A stretch of 64,000 nucleotides of DNA from Oryzomonas sagensis (GTDB lineage Bacteria > Desulfobacterota > Desulfuromonadia > Geobacterales > Pseudopelobacteraceae). Positions 1-8,894 of the stretch are shown here, one piece after another. The notes under the pieces are model-generated. The model ran no database searches and had not been told where the DNA came from. It saw only the letters and a program-made list of their open reading frames with translations. A program made the position numbers and the translations under genes. The stretch is from positions 608,664-672,663 of the forward strand of contig NZ_VZRA01000003.1 of the NCBI RefSeq assembly GCF_008802355.1, written 5' to 3'. The number at the start of each line of letters is the position of its first letter. Within the stretch, counting starts at the first letter, position 1.

Positions 1-815
1 TGGGGGATACAGGTCGGATGGATCTGGGTGTAGCAGGGATTGGCGAACAGGGCGCCCTTTTTGTGGGCCTTCCAGCTGGCCGTAACCGAGCACCCCATGG
101 CGTTGGTGGAGAGGTAGAACACGTTGACATACCCTCCGGTGCAGAGGCAGACGGCATCGGCGGCGTAGCTTTCCAACTCGCCGGTCACCAGGTTGCGCAC
201 GGTGATGCCGCGGGCCACACCGTCCACCACGACCAGGTCGAGCATCTCGCGGCGGTTATACATCTTGACCGTGCCGGCCTTGATCTGGCGGGAGAGAGCC
301 GAGTAGGCCCCCAGCAGGAGTTGCTGACCCGTCTGACCGCGGGCGTAGAAAGTCCGGGAGACCTGGGCGCCGCCGAAGGAACGGTTATCCAGGTAGCCGG
401 CGTAGTCGCGGGCAAAAGGGATGCCCTGGGCCACACACTGGTCGATGATGTTGTTGGACACCTGGGCCAGACGCCAGACGTCGGCTTCGCGGGCGCGGAA
501 GTCGCCCCCCTTGATGGTGTCGTAAAACAGGCGATAGATGGAGTCGCCGTCGTTGGGATATGCCTTGGCAGCATTGATACCGCCCTGGGCGGCTATGGAG
601 TGGGCGCGGCGCGGGCTGTCCTGATAACAGAACGCTTGCACATTGTAACCCAACTCTCCCAGCGAAGCCGCGGCAGCGCCGCCGGCCAGGCCGGTGCCGA
701 CCACGATGACGTTGTACTTCCGTTTATTGGCAGGATTGACCAGTTTCAGGTCAAAGCGGTGTTTGTCCCAGGTTTGCTCAATCGGTCCGGTTGGACATTT
801 TCCATCAAGTATCAC
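1..815 (-). CDS. frdA: Fumarate reductase/succinate dehydrogenase flavoprotein subunit (partial)
   Basis: The first 271 residues of the FAD subunit that interconverts succinate and fumarate at the cytoplasmic face of the inner membrane; the C-terminus lies beyond the left edge. An N-terminal dinucleotide-binding stretch ([11 protein letters not shown]) is followed by [11 protein letters not shown], whose histidine (about residue 72) is the usual covalent FAD attachment site. The start is a GTG at 815 preceded by an AAGGGGG ribosome site; no better ATG is in frame. It follows frdC by 10 bp, giving the frdC-frdA order, with frdB expected off the edge. Known from the family: in Geobacter one FrdCAB complex serves as both fumarate reductase and succinate dehydrogenase. 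Assignment to that dual enzyme is inference from similarity. Confidence 0.95.
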   Translation of the reverse strand, partial: MILDGKCPTGPIEQTWDKHRFDLKLVNPANKRKYNVIVVGTGLAGGAAAASLGELGYNVQAFCYQDSPRRAHSIAAQGGINAAKAYPNDGDSIYRLFYDTIKGGDFRAREADVWRLAQVSNNIIDQCVAQGIPFARDYAGYLDNRSFGGAQVSRTFYARGQTGQQLLLGAYSALSRQIKAGTVKMYNRREMLDLVVVDGVARGITVRNLVTGELESYAADAVCLCTGGYVNVFYLSTNAMGCSVTASWKAHKKGALFANPCYTQIHPTCIP

Positions 816-825
816 GGTAACCCCC

Positions 826-1494
826 TTAACCTTTCAGAATTCCAGCAAAGATTGACAACGGAACGGCGACGTACCCCAGAAACAAAACCAGCGCAACCAG
901 GGTGCCTGCCTTGACATAGATCGGCAGCGTCCTGTCGGTACTCCACCCCATCGTCTGGAAAAAGCTCTGTATGCCGTGTGACAGATGCAGAAACAGGGTT
1001 ACCATGGCCGCCACATAGATAAAGGCCACGAAAAAGTTCTGGAAGCTGGAGACTACCATGGTAAAGACGTTGATCGCCCCCTCGGCATCGGGCACCAGGG
1101 CCATGCCGGGGACCACCTTCATGGTGAAGTGCAACAGGTGATAAATAATGAAGCAGAGAAGGAGCAGGCCGGTCCAGATCATGTTCTCGCTGGCAAACGT
1201 GGCCTTCTGGGTCGCCTTGACGGCATACGGCTGGGGCCGGCCGCCGCGATTCTCAATGGTCAACTGAATACCGTACCAGATGTGAATGGAAACGGCAGCC
1301 AGCATAAAGGCCCGGAATGCCCACACCAGGGGAGGAAACGCATGGAGGTGGTGGGCATAGGCGTTGATGCCTCCGCTGATCCAGCCAAAAATGGTCGTAT
1401 TGCCGATCAGATGGACCACGACAAACAAGATCATGAGCAGTCCCGTGATCGCCATCACGATCTTTCTGCCGATAGACGATGATAGTAGTTGCAT
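826..1494 (-). CDS. frdC: Fumarate reductase/succinate dehydrogenase cytochrome b subunit
   Basis: A 222-residue membrane protein of the b558-type SdhC/FrdC family that anchors the complex and exchanges electrons with menaquinone through heme. It begins [18 protein letters not shown] and shows about five hydrophobic segments. Histidines that could ligate heme occur in [31 protein letters not shown] and LFLHLSHG. It is first in the leftward frd operon; a 450-bp region upstream holds its likely promoter and a palindromic site shared with icd. Length and order match the Geobacter frdCAB operon. Confidence 0.93.
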   Translation of the reverse strand: MQLLSSSIGRKIVMAITGLLMILFVVVHLIGNTTIFGWISGGINAYAHHLHAFPPLVWAFRAFMLAAVSIHIWYGIQLTIENRGGRPQPYAVKATQKATFASENMIWTGLLLLCFIIYHLLHFTMKVVPGMALVPDAEGAINVFTMVVSSFQNFFVAFIYVAAMVTLFLHLSHGIQSFFQTMGWSTDRTLPIYVKAGTLVALVLFLGYVAVPLSIFAGILKG

Positions 1495-1944
1495 AGAGTT
1501 CCTTCCTTTTCAAAATGGTAATAACGCTCGGAGCATCAATGGAAATAAAGCATGGGGATAGCGAGATGATAAGGGAAAGGCGGGGGACCACGCCAACACG
1601 ACCTTGAGACGACCTGCATTCTATCCTCCTTCGGGTGTATTTGATGCGGCAGTCATGCAATTAATGCCATGTCATTTTCTCTGTGGAATCCAGACAGGGC
1701 ATAGTAAACACCGTTATAAAAAATTGCAAGGGTTTTGTGTATACAGAATACAGGCGAAACAGCTCCAGGCGTCAGGCATCACCGGGATTGCATTTGGAGC
1801 GACATTCTGATAGTAAACTACACGCTATCGTAAGCATTTTGTTACGAACACATGATATGATTCACACCTGTACCTCTCCGTGACCCGGTCACCGTAGCTA
1901 CGATGCGAACAAGATTTAGAACAGAATTGATAACGAGGGGTTAG
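1495..1944. other. Divergent control region between frdC and tgt
   Basis: No coding sequence is credible in these 450 bases. For leftward frdC transcription, TTGCAA (1724-1729) and TACTAT (1701-1706, read on the minus strand) lie 17 bases apart and could be a sigma-70 promoter, implying a leader of about 200 nt. A TGTATACAGAATACA site at 1738-1752 sits just upstream of that -35. For tgt, a GAGGGG ribosome site ends about 5 bases before its ATG; I see no convincing tgt promoter. Confidence 0.5.
1738..1752. promoter_or_regulatory. Candidate operator TGTATACAGAATACA upstream of frdC
   Basis: This 15-mer differs by one base from the perfect palindrome TGTATACAGTATACA upstream of icd at 49045-49059. 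Both lie upstream of TCA-cycle operons. Here it would be just upstream of the proposed frdC -35 element. Reading it as a shared regulator site is inference; no regulator is identified. Confidence 0.45.
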
Positions 1945-3057
1945 ATGTTATTCCAATTAATAAAAAAAGACAAGCATTGTGCCGCCCGACTGGGCCTTAT
2001 CACTACCTCGCGGGGTGAGATTCCCACGCCGATTTTCATGCCGGTGGCCACCCACGGCGCCATGAAACCGCTCACCCCTGCACAGATAGAGGAAACCGGG
2101 GCGCGGATCATTCTCAGCAACACCTATCACCTTCATTTGCAACCGGGCGAAGGTCTGGTGAAAAAGGCCGGCGGTCTGCACAAATTCATGTCGTGGGACA
2201 AACCGATTCTGACCGACTCGGGCGGATTTCAGGTCTTTTCCCTTCCCAATAAGCGGATCACCGAGGATGGCGTTTTCTTCAAACACGAGGTGACCGGTGA
2301 GGAAATCTATCTCGACCCGGCCAGCGCCACCCGCATTCAACAGGACCTGGGGGCCGACATCATCATGGCCTTCGACGAGTGCATCCCCTACCCTTGCGAC
2401 AAGGCGTACGCCGAGCAATCCACGAAAAAGACCATCCGCTGGCTCAAGGAGTGCCGTAACGCCATGACCGACAACGGCCAGGCCCTGTTCGGCATCGTCC
2501 AGGGGAGCGTGTACGAGGATCTGCGGGCCATGTGCGCCCGGGAGATGCGCAAGCTGGACCTGCCCGGCTATGCCATTGGCGGCGTCAGTGTCGGCGAAGG
2601 ATTGGAACTGCTCAAAAAAGTGGTGGGCTGGACGGCGCCGCATCTGCCGGAAAACAAGCCGCGTTACCTGATGGGAGTCGGCCTCCCGGAAGACATCCTG
2701 GAGAGTGTCGAGCGAGGTGTCGACATGTTCGACTGCGTCATCCCCACCCGCTACGCCCGTAGCGCGACACTCTTCACCCGGCGGGGCAAGATCCGTCTCA
2801 CCAACAAGAACTACAAACGGGATTTTTTCCCCATTGACCCCAGCTGCGACTGCTACACCTGCCGGCATTTCACCCGCGCTTACCTTCACCACCTGTTTGT
2901 GGCCAACGAGGTGCTTTCGGCGATCTTGTCCGCCCTGCACAACATCCACTTCTACCTGACCATGATGGCCGAGATCAGGGAGGCGATCGCCAATGACCGG
3001 TTCATGGAATACAAGGGTCGGTTTCTTGGGGAATACCTGGGGAATGAACGGAAGTAA
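1945..3057 (+). CDS. tgt: tRNA-guanine transglycosylase
   Basis: Exchanges guanine at the wobble position of GUN-anticodon tRNAs for the queuosine precursor preQ1. The 370-residue length is normal for the bacterial enzyme. Visible motifs: DSGGFQVFSL at 91-100 (catalytic Asp region), GIVQGS, the IPTRYARSATLFTR substrate/tRNA region, and a C-terminal zinc site CDCYTCRHFT with a downstream histidine pair. It is transcribed alone, divergent from frdC. queD and queE, which act earlier in queuosine synthesis, are about 30 kb away, so the pathway is dispersed. Confidence 0.97.
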   Translation: MLFQLIKKDKHCAARLGLITTSRGEIPTPIFMPVATHGAMKPLTPAQIEETGARIILSNTYHLHLQPGEGLVKKAGGLHKFMSWDKPILTDSGGFQVFSLPNKRITEDGVFFKHEVTGEEIYLDPASATRIQQDLGADIIMAFDECIPYPCDKAYAEQSTKKTIRWLKECRNAMTDNGQALFGIVQGSVYEDLRAMCAREMRKLDLPGYAIGGVSVGEGLELLKKVVGWTAPHLPENKPRYLMGVGLPEDILESVERGVDMFDCVIPTRYARSATLFTRRGKIRLTNKNYKRDFFPIDPSCDCYTCRHFTRAYLHHLFVANEVLSAILSALHNIHFYLTMMAEIREAIANDRFMEYKGRFLGEYLGNERK

Positions 3058-3174
3058 AACGCCTGCCGACACCCGTTATTTTCCTGATGCTGGAGGATGG
3101 AGGGGTAGCAGCTCGATAGCGATGGCTCTGTGCACACAGATCGCAGAGGGTGCGTTGGCAGGGTGAGGCGTTAT

Positions 3175-3702
3175 TCAGCGCTTGATCTTTTGTTCCAACT
3201 CAAGATCAAGATTTTTCAAACGTTCGAGACTCTGGCGCAGTTCCTTGTTATCCCGGGTGAGGGACAGATTTCGCTCCCTGAGGGTTCTCAAGTCGTGCTG
3301 GCTGTCGCGAAGAGCGCCCACAGCCACCAGGTAGGCGGCCAAGGGCGCCGCCTGTCTGGTCCAGGCGCTGCGGGGGAACTCCTTTTTCAATCGCGCCAGC
3401 AAGGCATTGGCATGGGTGTCCCCCTTTCCTCCCTCGTCGCGCAGGTGAAGCAAGGCCAACCGGAAAAGCGCTTCATCCGTCACGCCGGGCAACGCCTGGC
3501 CAGCGACGACCTGTTCCAGCAACCCCTGTGCCTCCCGTTCTTTCCCCTGCATCAGATACTGCAGTGCACCGGCAAAACGGCGTTCCTGTTCCATGGCTGG
3601 CGTGGCCGCTGGAAGCGGTTTGCCCTTCAGCAGGCTGCAGCCACCGGAAAACGCCACCACCAACGACAGTATGAGCGCAAGAGCAGCCCGCTCAAACATC
3701 AT
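3175..3702 (-). CDS. Putative lipoprotein with a C-terminal coiled coil
   Basis: A 175-residue exported protein with a hydrophobic leader and a lipobox (FSGGC, Cys at about 22). The middle (about 35-125) is helical with TPR-like spacing; the last 45 residues are charged heptads (LRTLRERNLSLTRDNKELRQ) typical of a coiled coil. Its start overlaps the end of the upstream GGDEF gene by 11 bp, so the two are probably co-translated. Such helical lipoproteins often assist envelope sensor or assembly systems, but no function is recognised here. Confidence 0.8.
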   Translation of the reverse strand: MMFERAALALILSLVVAFSGGCSLLKGKPLPAATPAMEQERRFAGALQYLMQGKEREAQGLLEQVVAGQALPGVTDEALFRLALLHLRDEGGKGDTHANALLARLKKEFPRSAWTRQAAPLAAYLVAVGALRDSQHDLRTLRERNLSLTRDNKELRQSLERLKNLDLELEQKIKR

Positions 3703-5011
3703 AGTTTCCCGCCTCTCTCACGATGATATAGTTACTGCCCGACGACTCCTTGACGTGATCCTTGACCTCGGCCGCAGCCGTAGCGATCTCGGCGGCGGTG
3801 GCATAATCGCCCGGCTCGCAGACCAAAACGGCAATCGACATGGATATGAGCGGAAACACCCGGGGCACGCCATAACGGTCAACCCCTTCAAATGAACCGG
3901 CAGCGCGATCCTCGTCCGAATAAAAGAATGGGACCATGGCGTCGAATTCCTGAATGATCGTCTGGCAGGCCGATTTGGCCAGTTCCGCGCCGACGATGAC
4001 GACAAAATCGTCGCCGCCGATGTGCCCGACAAAGGCTTCGGGATCATGCAGGCGCTTGACCGCATTATGGATCAGTTCACCGGTCTCACGCAGTATCTCG
4101 CTGGCCTTGATGTAACCGTAGCGATCGTTGTAGGATTTGAAGTTGTCCAGATCCAGGTAGCACATGGCAAACGGCAGCTGCTCACGCAATCGCCGGCTGA
4201 TGGAACGTTCGATGGCGATATTTCCCGGCAGCCGGGTCAGGGGGCTGGCGTCGAGACTGATCTGCTCCAACTCCTTGAGTCTGGCCGCCATACGCGTGAA
4301 ATCCTGCGCCAGGGTGCCGATCTCGTCACCCGGCGGAATGCCCGGATCGTGGTCGAAGTCGCCGGCGGCAATGCGGTGGGTGGCGGTTTGCAGCTTGCCG
4401 ATGGAGGAGGCGAAGGTATAGATCAGATAGACTGCCACCAAGAAGGCGAACAGCACGCCGACAAAGGCCAGACCGATGGAGCGGGTGACGGTCTTGGCCT
4501 CCTTTTCATCGGATACTTTCAACTTGTTCGCCAGGGATTCCTTCTGTTCCACCCGAATCTGTTCGATAAGATCTTCCACCCGGGCCGTAGCCTGCTTCAT
4601 GGCCCCGGCGTCGACCTCCCTGCCGTTGAACACCCGCCTGGTAAGGTTTGCGTAGGCCGCGTACGCCGCAACAAGCTTGTCGCCGCCCTTGCCCTGGTAA
4701 ACGCGCTGCAAAGAAGCCAACTCCGAGCGGAATTTTTCCGCATTTTGGTCGTAAAGCTCATGGAATTCCGCCTGCCGCAGGATCTGAAACTTGCCGACAT
4801 AGCGTTCCTGCGTCAGCATCATCTCGCGCAGGGTAATGGTAATGGTGGCTGCGGACAGATCGCTTCTGGCGATCTCCTCCTCCATGCGATGCATCGACCC
4901 CAGGCCGGTGACGGCATATATCAGCGCGGCCATCATACATATCCCGCAGAGGGCAAAACTGATGATCATCTTCTGGATCAGGCTCAAGCGAAAATGTCCG
5001 AGGAATGGCAT
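3692..5011 (-). CDS. Membrane-bound HAMP-GGDEF protein, GGDDF subtype
   Basis: A 439-residue predicted cyclic-dinucleotide synthase. A TM helix (about 11-35), a helical periplasmic region (41-176), a second TM (178-199), a HAMP linker (about 198-248) and a GGDEF domain follow in order. The active-site loop is GGDDF (332-336), as in the GHIGGDDF subgroup. The guanine-specifying Asp of the GHxxGD motif, nine residues after the conserved Asn295, is Ser304 here. No I-site RxxD is correctly placed (RLHD at 320-323 is too far away). The ATG at 5011 is chosen because AGAGG precedes it and TM1 follows; the open frame runs on to 5434 but would overlap the next gene. Activity and product are uncertain. 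Confidence 0.85.
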   Translation of the reverse strand: MPFLGHFRLSLIQKMIISFALCGICMMAALIYAVTGLGSMHRMEEEIARSDLSAATITITLREMMLTQERYVGKFQILRQAEFHELYDQNAEKFRSELASLQRVYQGKGGDKLVAAYAAYANLTRRVFNGREVDAGAMKQATARVEDLIEQIRVEQKESLANKLKVSDEKEAKTVTRSIGLAFVGVLFAFLVAVYLIYTFASSIGKLQTATHRIAAGDFDHDPGIPPGDEIGTLAQDFTRMAARLKELEQISLDASPLTRLPGNIAIERSISRRLREQLPFAMCYLDLDNFKSYNDRYGYIKASEILRETGELIHNAVKRLHDPEAFVGHIGGDDFVVIVGAELAKSACQTIIQEFDAMVPFFYSDEDRAAGSFEGVDRYGVPRVFPLISMSIAVLVCEPGDYATAAEIATAAAEVKDHVKESSGSNYIIVREAGNYDV

Positions 5012-5237
5012 GGCATCGGCCTCTAGTGCGCAAAATCCGTTCGGCGGCGCGGCATGGTAAGGGTACCCGACGACTACGGCTCGCCTATGGTAGTACAGAA
5101 ACGGGGGCAAATGCAATTCATTGTCGCCGCATGCACGTCCACATGGCAAAAGACGTTGCATTGTGCCCGGCGCAGAGCTATATAAAAACCGCATGCACTT
5201 CCGCCATAACCAAACCAACAGAAAAGGATGCAACATT

Positions 5238-6146
5238 ATGATCGAAAGACGACGTCCATCAGTCGGGACGATAGGTGTGCTGGCCGCCCTGATCCTGCTT
5301 TCCTCCGCCGGCGTACATGCGGAGGAAAATGTCTGCGGCCCGACCACGCCGAGCGAGGAGCATCTGTTCAATCTCCAACTGGAGAACGAAGGGCTCAAAC
5401 TCAGAATCAAACAGCTTGAAACCGTCAAGACCATCTCAGCCGAACGTCTGCGTCAGAAAAAGGTCCAGCGCCTCCGGGAGATTGCCGCCGAGGTCAAGAC
5501 CCAGCGTCAAACCACCAGCGATTTTCAGGGCTTCGTCAAATGGATGAGCACCAACCTGGCGGGCTACAACCGGTACATCCAGGCCGGTTCCTATGCGGCG
5601 GTTGCCGCCAGAATGCTCCCGATCCCCTACGCCGGGCAGGCTTCAATCTTCACCAAGTTCGTCACCCAGTTTACGGTGGCACTCAACAACGCCTCCGTTT
5701 CGGTCACCAATTACCTGAACTCATCCCAACGCTTCATCGCGCTGGTCGAGGTCATCGACCCGGCCAAACCGCTCGATGAGAAGGCAATAACCGAAGCATC
5801 CCATTTTGCCGATCAGAAACTGTTGAAAGACATGAACGATGCCCAAACAAAACTGGCTACGGTCGCCGACCTTTCGTCCGGCGCCCTCTCCTTCCTTGAG
5901 AGCGTGAACCACTACGCCAGCGGAACGGATGAATATTGGAACAAGGTCAAGGGGCTGATGAAAAAGGATGTCGACCCCAAGGAAAAAAGCTTCCTGTCGG
6001 AGAGTACCAGCAACCTCAAGACCCAGGCCAACCGGTTCAACGGCAAGCTGAGATCCTTCGAAGAGATCACGAAAAAGGAAGCGGCGAGCGTAAAATCCCT
6101 GGCGGTCTACGATGAGCTGGCCGCCGATCTTGTGGCCGCGAAATGA
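5238..6146 (+). CDS. Exported helical protein of unknown function
   Basis: A 302-residue protein with a cleavable signal peptide (LAALILLSSAGVHAEE, cleavage near residue 28) followed by a predominantly helical body. A coiled-coil-like stretch (LQLENEGLKLRIKQLE) follows the leader. I recognise no catalytic motif. The ATG at 5238 follows AAGGA at a workable distance; the frame is open further upstream but lacks a ribosome site. Its stop overlaps the mazG start (ATGA), so the two genes are probably translationally coupled, although a periplasmic protein and a cytoplasmic pyrophosphatase have no obvious shared role. Confidence 0.75.
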   Translation: MIERRRPSVGTIGVLAALILLSSAGVHAEENVCGPTTPSEEHLFNLQLENEGLKLRIKQLETVKTISAERLRQKKVQRLREIAAEVKTQRQTTSDFQGFVKWMSTNLAGYNRYIQAGSYAAVAARMLPIPYAGQASIFTKFVTQFTVALNNASVSVTNYLNSSQRFIALVEVIDPAKPLDEKAITEASHFADQKLLKDMNDAQTKLATVADLSSGALSFLESVNHYASGTDEYWNKVKGLMKKDVDPKEKSFLSESTSNLKTQANRFNGKLRSFEEITKKEAASVKSLAVYDELAADLVAAK

Positions 6147-6943
6147 GCAACGAGACCGTTATGACCGCAAACCGCAGCACCTTCGACGACTTGGTGAATA
6201 TCATGCGCCGCCTGCGCGGCCCCGGCGGCTGCCCCTGGGATGCCGAACAAACCCACGAGAGCCTGACGCGCTATCTGCTGGAAGAGACCTACGAAGTCAT
6301 TGAGGCCATCGACGCAAAATCTCCAGAACATCTGAAAGAGGAGTTGGGCGACCTGTTGCTGCAACCGGTCTTTCATGCCGCAATTGCCGAAGAGGCGGGA
6401 GCGTTCGACATGGCCGACGTCATCCAGGAACTCTGCGACAAGCTCGTCAGACGCCATCCCCATGTCTTCGGCGACATGGAGATCCGTGACAGCGAGGCAC
6501 AGGTAGAAAACTGGGAGCGCATCAAGAAGGCCGAAAAGGGGCAGGAGCGGCCATCGGCCCTGTCCGGCGTGCCCCCGCATCTACCGGCGTTGCTCAAGGC
6601 TCAGAAGATCACCGAAAAGGCCTCGCGGGTCGGTTTCGACTGGGAACATGCCGACCAGGTCTTTGCCAAGGTCATGGAAGAGTTGCACGAGTTTGAGGAG
6701 GCGTGGGACGGGGGCGATGAGACCCGCATGGAGGACGAGCTAGGCGACCTGCTGTTCGCCATCGTCAACCTGGGGCGTTTCCTGTCGCTCAATCCCGAGG
6801 AGGCCCTGCGCAAAACGATCAACCGCTTTCAACGGCGTTTCCGGTATGTGGAGGAAAATCTCCAGGGGCAGGGAAAGAAGATGAATGAGACCCCGCTTGC
6901 CGACATGGATATCCTATGGGAAGAGGCTAAAAAGCTCGAATGA
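6143..6943 (+). CDS. mazG: Nucleoside triphosphate pyrophosphohydrolase MazG
   Basis: Hydrolyses (d)NTPs to monophosphates and pyrophosphate, cleaning the nucleotide pool and affecting ppGpp stress responses. The 266-residue protein has the two-repeat MazG layout: GGCPWDAEQTHESLTRYLLEE with the EE-rich metal-binding helix and EELGDLLLQ in the first half, and DELGDLLFAIVNLGR in the second. The start overlaps the preceding stop. A convergent 368-bp AT-rich gap follows. Confidence 0.95.
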   Translation: MSNETVMTANRSTFDDLVNIMRRLRGPGGCPWDAEQTHESLTRYLLEETYEVIEAIDAKSPEHLKEELGDLLLQPVFHAAIAEEAGAFDMADVIQELCDKLVRRHPHVFGDMEIRDSEAQVENWERIKKAEKGQERPSALSGVPPHLPALLKAQKITEKASRVGFDWEHADQVFAKVMEELHEFEEAWDGGDETRMEDELGDLLFAIVNLGRFLSLNPEEALRKTINRFQRRFRYVEENLQGQGKKMNETPLADMDILWEEAKKLE

Positions 6944-7311
6944 TCGGCGTGCCGGGGGGATAAGTCACAGGAATGTGACGTCTTTTACCATCAGGTTTCA
7001 GCTTATCCACAAAAATTGTGGATAAGCTGTGGACAACAGTGTTGATGAAATACAAAAGTTATATTTTTACAAGTGATTTTTGCACTTTGCCTTTTTTTTA
7101 CACAAACGCATTTCAAAACAATTTCAACAAGTTATATTCGTCCCTTTGGATTTTGGGTAGTTAGCCGGTTGGCGGCGGCTTGGATACAACAAATAATTTC
7201 CATGCCAAGTTGGCCTGTTCATAACTGTCATTTTTTCAGAAAAATTCGTTGCCCTTTAAATTCAACGTGTTCCATCCGTGAAAGATATTCCTTGCCTGCA
7301 ATGCCGCCAAT
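6944..7311. other. AT-rich convergent intergenic region with DnaA boxes
   Basis: The 368 bases between convergent mazG and murJ contain no credible gene. The left part has a DnaA-box palindrome and a third box (7000-7036). The next 120 bases are strikingly AT-rich for this genome, with T-runs and a repeated AAGTTATATT (7056-7065 and 7129-7138). A further one-mismatch box TTTTACACA is at 7096-7104. No GC-rich terminator is seen. Confidence 0.6.
7000..7036. promoter_or_regulatory. Cluster of DnaA boxes arranged as a palindrome
   Basis: AGCTTATCCACA (7000-7011) and its exact reverse complement (7017-7028) flank a 5-base AAAAT spacer. Each arm contains the consensus DnaA box TTATCCACA (7003-7011 plus strand; 7017-7025 minus strand). 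A third box, TTGTCCACA on the minus strand (7028-7036), abuts them. The boxes are read directly; use as a replication or DnaA-titration site is inference, since dnaA/dnaN are not in the window. Confidence 0.55.
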
Positions 7312-8892
7312 TCAAGGGGCACTCCTTTTCCGTCCCAGTTTCCTTGTGAGCATTGCCAGCATCTCAAATGCCTCCTCCGACCGCAACAACCGGACGCAGA
7401 GCCCGTAGATGACGATGCCCGACGCTATGGCGCCACCAAGCACCAGGGCTTTGCCTGTTTTATGCCCCATGAGCGACCAATCGGCCCAACTGCACAGATA
7501 ACGGACCGTGATGGCCATCGGCACGGCGGCAGCCAACGACTTCAGACCGCAGTACACAACCCCCCGCCCGCCGAACGGGCCGATCTTGCGCCGCAGGAAC
7601 CAGAGCAGCATAACCATATTGCCCAAGGCCGAAATCGTGGTGGCCAATGCCAATCCCCCATGTTTGAAGGGCCCCATCAGAGCCAGGCTGAAACCAAAAT
7701 TGAGCAGGAACGCGCAAAAGGCGCTCCAGACCGGCGTTTTGGTGTCCTTGAGCGCATAGAAGGCCGGGGCGAGGACCCGCGTCATGGCTACGAAGGAAAG
7801 GCCCAAGGAGTAATAGAAGAGCGCCTGGGCCGAATTGACCGCCTTTGCGTAGTCGAATGCCCCCCCCATGAAGATCAGGCTGAAGATGGGGGTCGAGCAG
7901 ACCAGAAGGCCGGCCATGGCCGGAATGGTGATGAAGAGGGTCAGACGCAGGCCAAATGAGAGGGACTCCTTCATGCCGTTCATGTCGCCCGCGGCCGCCT
8001 GCCGACTCATGGAGGGGAGTACGGCCTGGGCAACGGAGACCGTGAAGATACCCTGGGGAAATTCGAACAACCGCTGGGCGTAGTAGAGGTACGACACGCT
8101 CCCCTGGGGCAGCAGCGAGGCCAGTATGGCGCTGACGGTAATATTGAGATAGTAGACCCCCACGCCAAAGATGGACGGCAGCATCAGGAGGGCAATACGG
8201 CGCACCTGGGGATGGCCGAAGGCGAAACGGGGACGGAGCGGAAATCCTTTGCGCCACAGCACCGGCAGTTGCAGAAACAGTTGCACGATACCGCCGATCA
8301 ACACGCCTGTTGCCAGCGCCGTAATGGGAACATCGAAGAAACCCCGCAACGAGAGGGCTGCAACGATCATGGAGAGATTGAGGAAGACCGTGGAGATGGC
8401 TGGGGTGAAAAAATGGCGGACCGTGTTGAGAATCCCCATGCAGAGCGCCACCAGGCTGATGAAGAAGATGTAGGGGAACATCACCCGGTTCAGGAGTACG
8501 GTCAGCTCGAACTTGCCCGGCACCGCGTGAAATCCGGGAAACATCAAGCCGACGATGACCGGAGAAAACAGGATGCCGGCCAGGGTCACACCGGCCATGA
8601 CAATGGTCAAAAGACTGAAGCAGGCATTGGCCAGTTCCCGCGCCTCATGTTCGCCCCGCTTGTTGAGAGTCTCGGAAAAAATGGGCACAAAGGCCGAGGT
8701 CAGAGCCCCCTCGGCAAAAAAACGCCGCAGCATGTTGGGGATTTGGAAGGCGGCAAAAAAGGCGTCACTCGCAAATCCTGCGCCGAACAGACGCGACACC
8801 ACCATGTCGCGCACCATGCCCATGACTCGCGACAGAATGGTTGCCGAACCGAGGATACCTGCTGCCCGCGCTATATTGCCCTTTTCAGACAT
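7312..8892 (-). CDS. murJ: Lipid II flippase MurJ
   Basis: Flips the undecaprenyl-linked peptidoglycan precursor across the inner membrane. The 526 residues fit the family length and contain about 14 hydrophobic segments. Family features are visible: an N-terminal SRVMGMVRDMVVSRLFGAG stretch, then the conserved FFAEGALTSAFVPIF and LYYAQRLFEFPQGIF regions that line the cavity. It lies 2 bp downstream of rmuC, in an apparent rmuC-murJ operon. Confidence 0.96.
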   Translation of the reverse strand: MSEKGNIARAAGILGSATILSRVMGMVRDMVVSRLFGAGFASDAFFAAFQIPNMLRRFFAEGALTSAFVPIFSETLNKRGEHEARELANACFSLLTIVMAGVTLAGILFSPVIVGLMFPGFHAVPGKFELTVLLNRVMFPYIFFISLVALCMGILNTVRHFFTPAISTVFLNLSMIVAALSLRGFFDVPITALATGVLIGGIVQLFLQLPVLWRKGFPLRPRFAFGHPQVRRIALLMLPSIFGVGVYYLNITVSAILASLLPQGSVSYLYYAQRLFEFPQGIFTVSVAQAVLPSMSRQAAAGDMNGMKESLSFGLRLTLFITIPAMAGLLVCSTPIFSLIFMGGAFDYAKAVNSAQALFYYSLGLSFVAMTRVLAPAFYALKDTKTPVWSAFCAFLLNFGFSLALMGPFKHGGLALATTISALGNMVMLLWFLRRKIGPFGGRGVVYCGLKSLAAAVPMAITVRYLCSWADWSLMGHKTGKALVLGGAIASGIVIYGLCVRLLRSEEAFEMLAMLTRKLGRKRSAP

Positions 8893-8894
8893 AA

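Noticed and set aside
1957..3072. A 371-codon frame on the minus strand
   Set aside because: It is entirely antisense to tgt, which carries its catalytic and zinc motifs.
5012..5434. N-terminal extension of the GGDEF protein
   Set aside because: The extra 141 codons overlap the exported protein gene and lack a signal or domain. AGAGG and the transmembrane start support 5011.
7000..7028. The DnaA-box palindrome as a simple terminator for mazG
   Set aside because: The stem is AT-rich, is not followed by a U-run in either direction, and each arm matches the DnaA consensus exactly, so a binding site is more likely.
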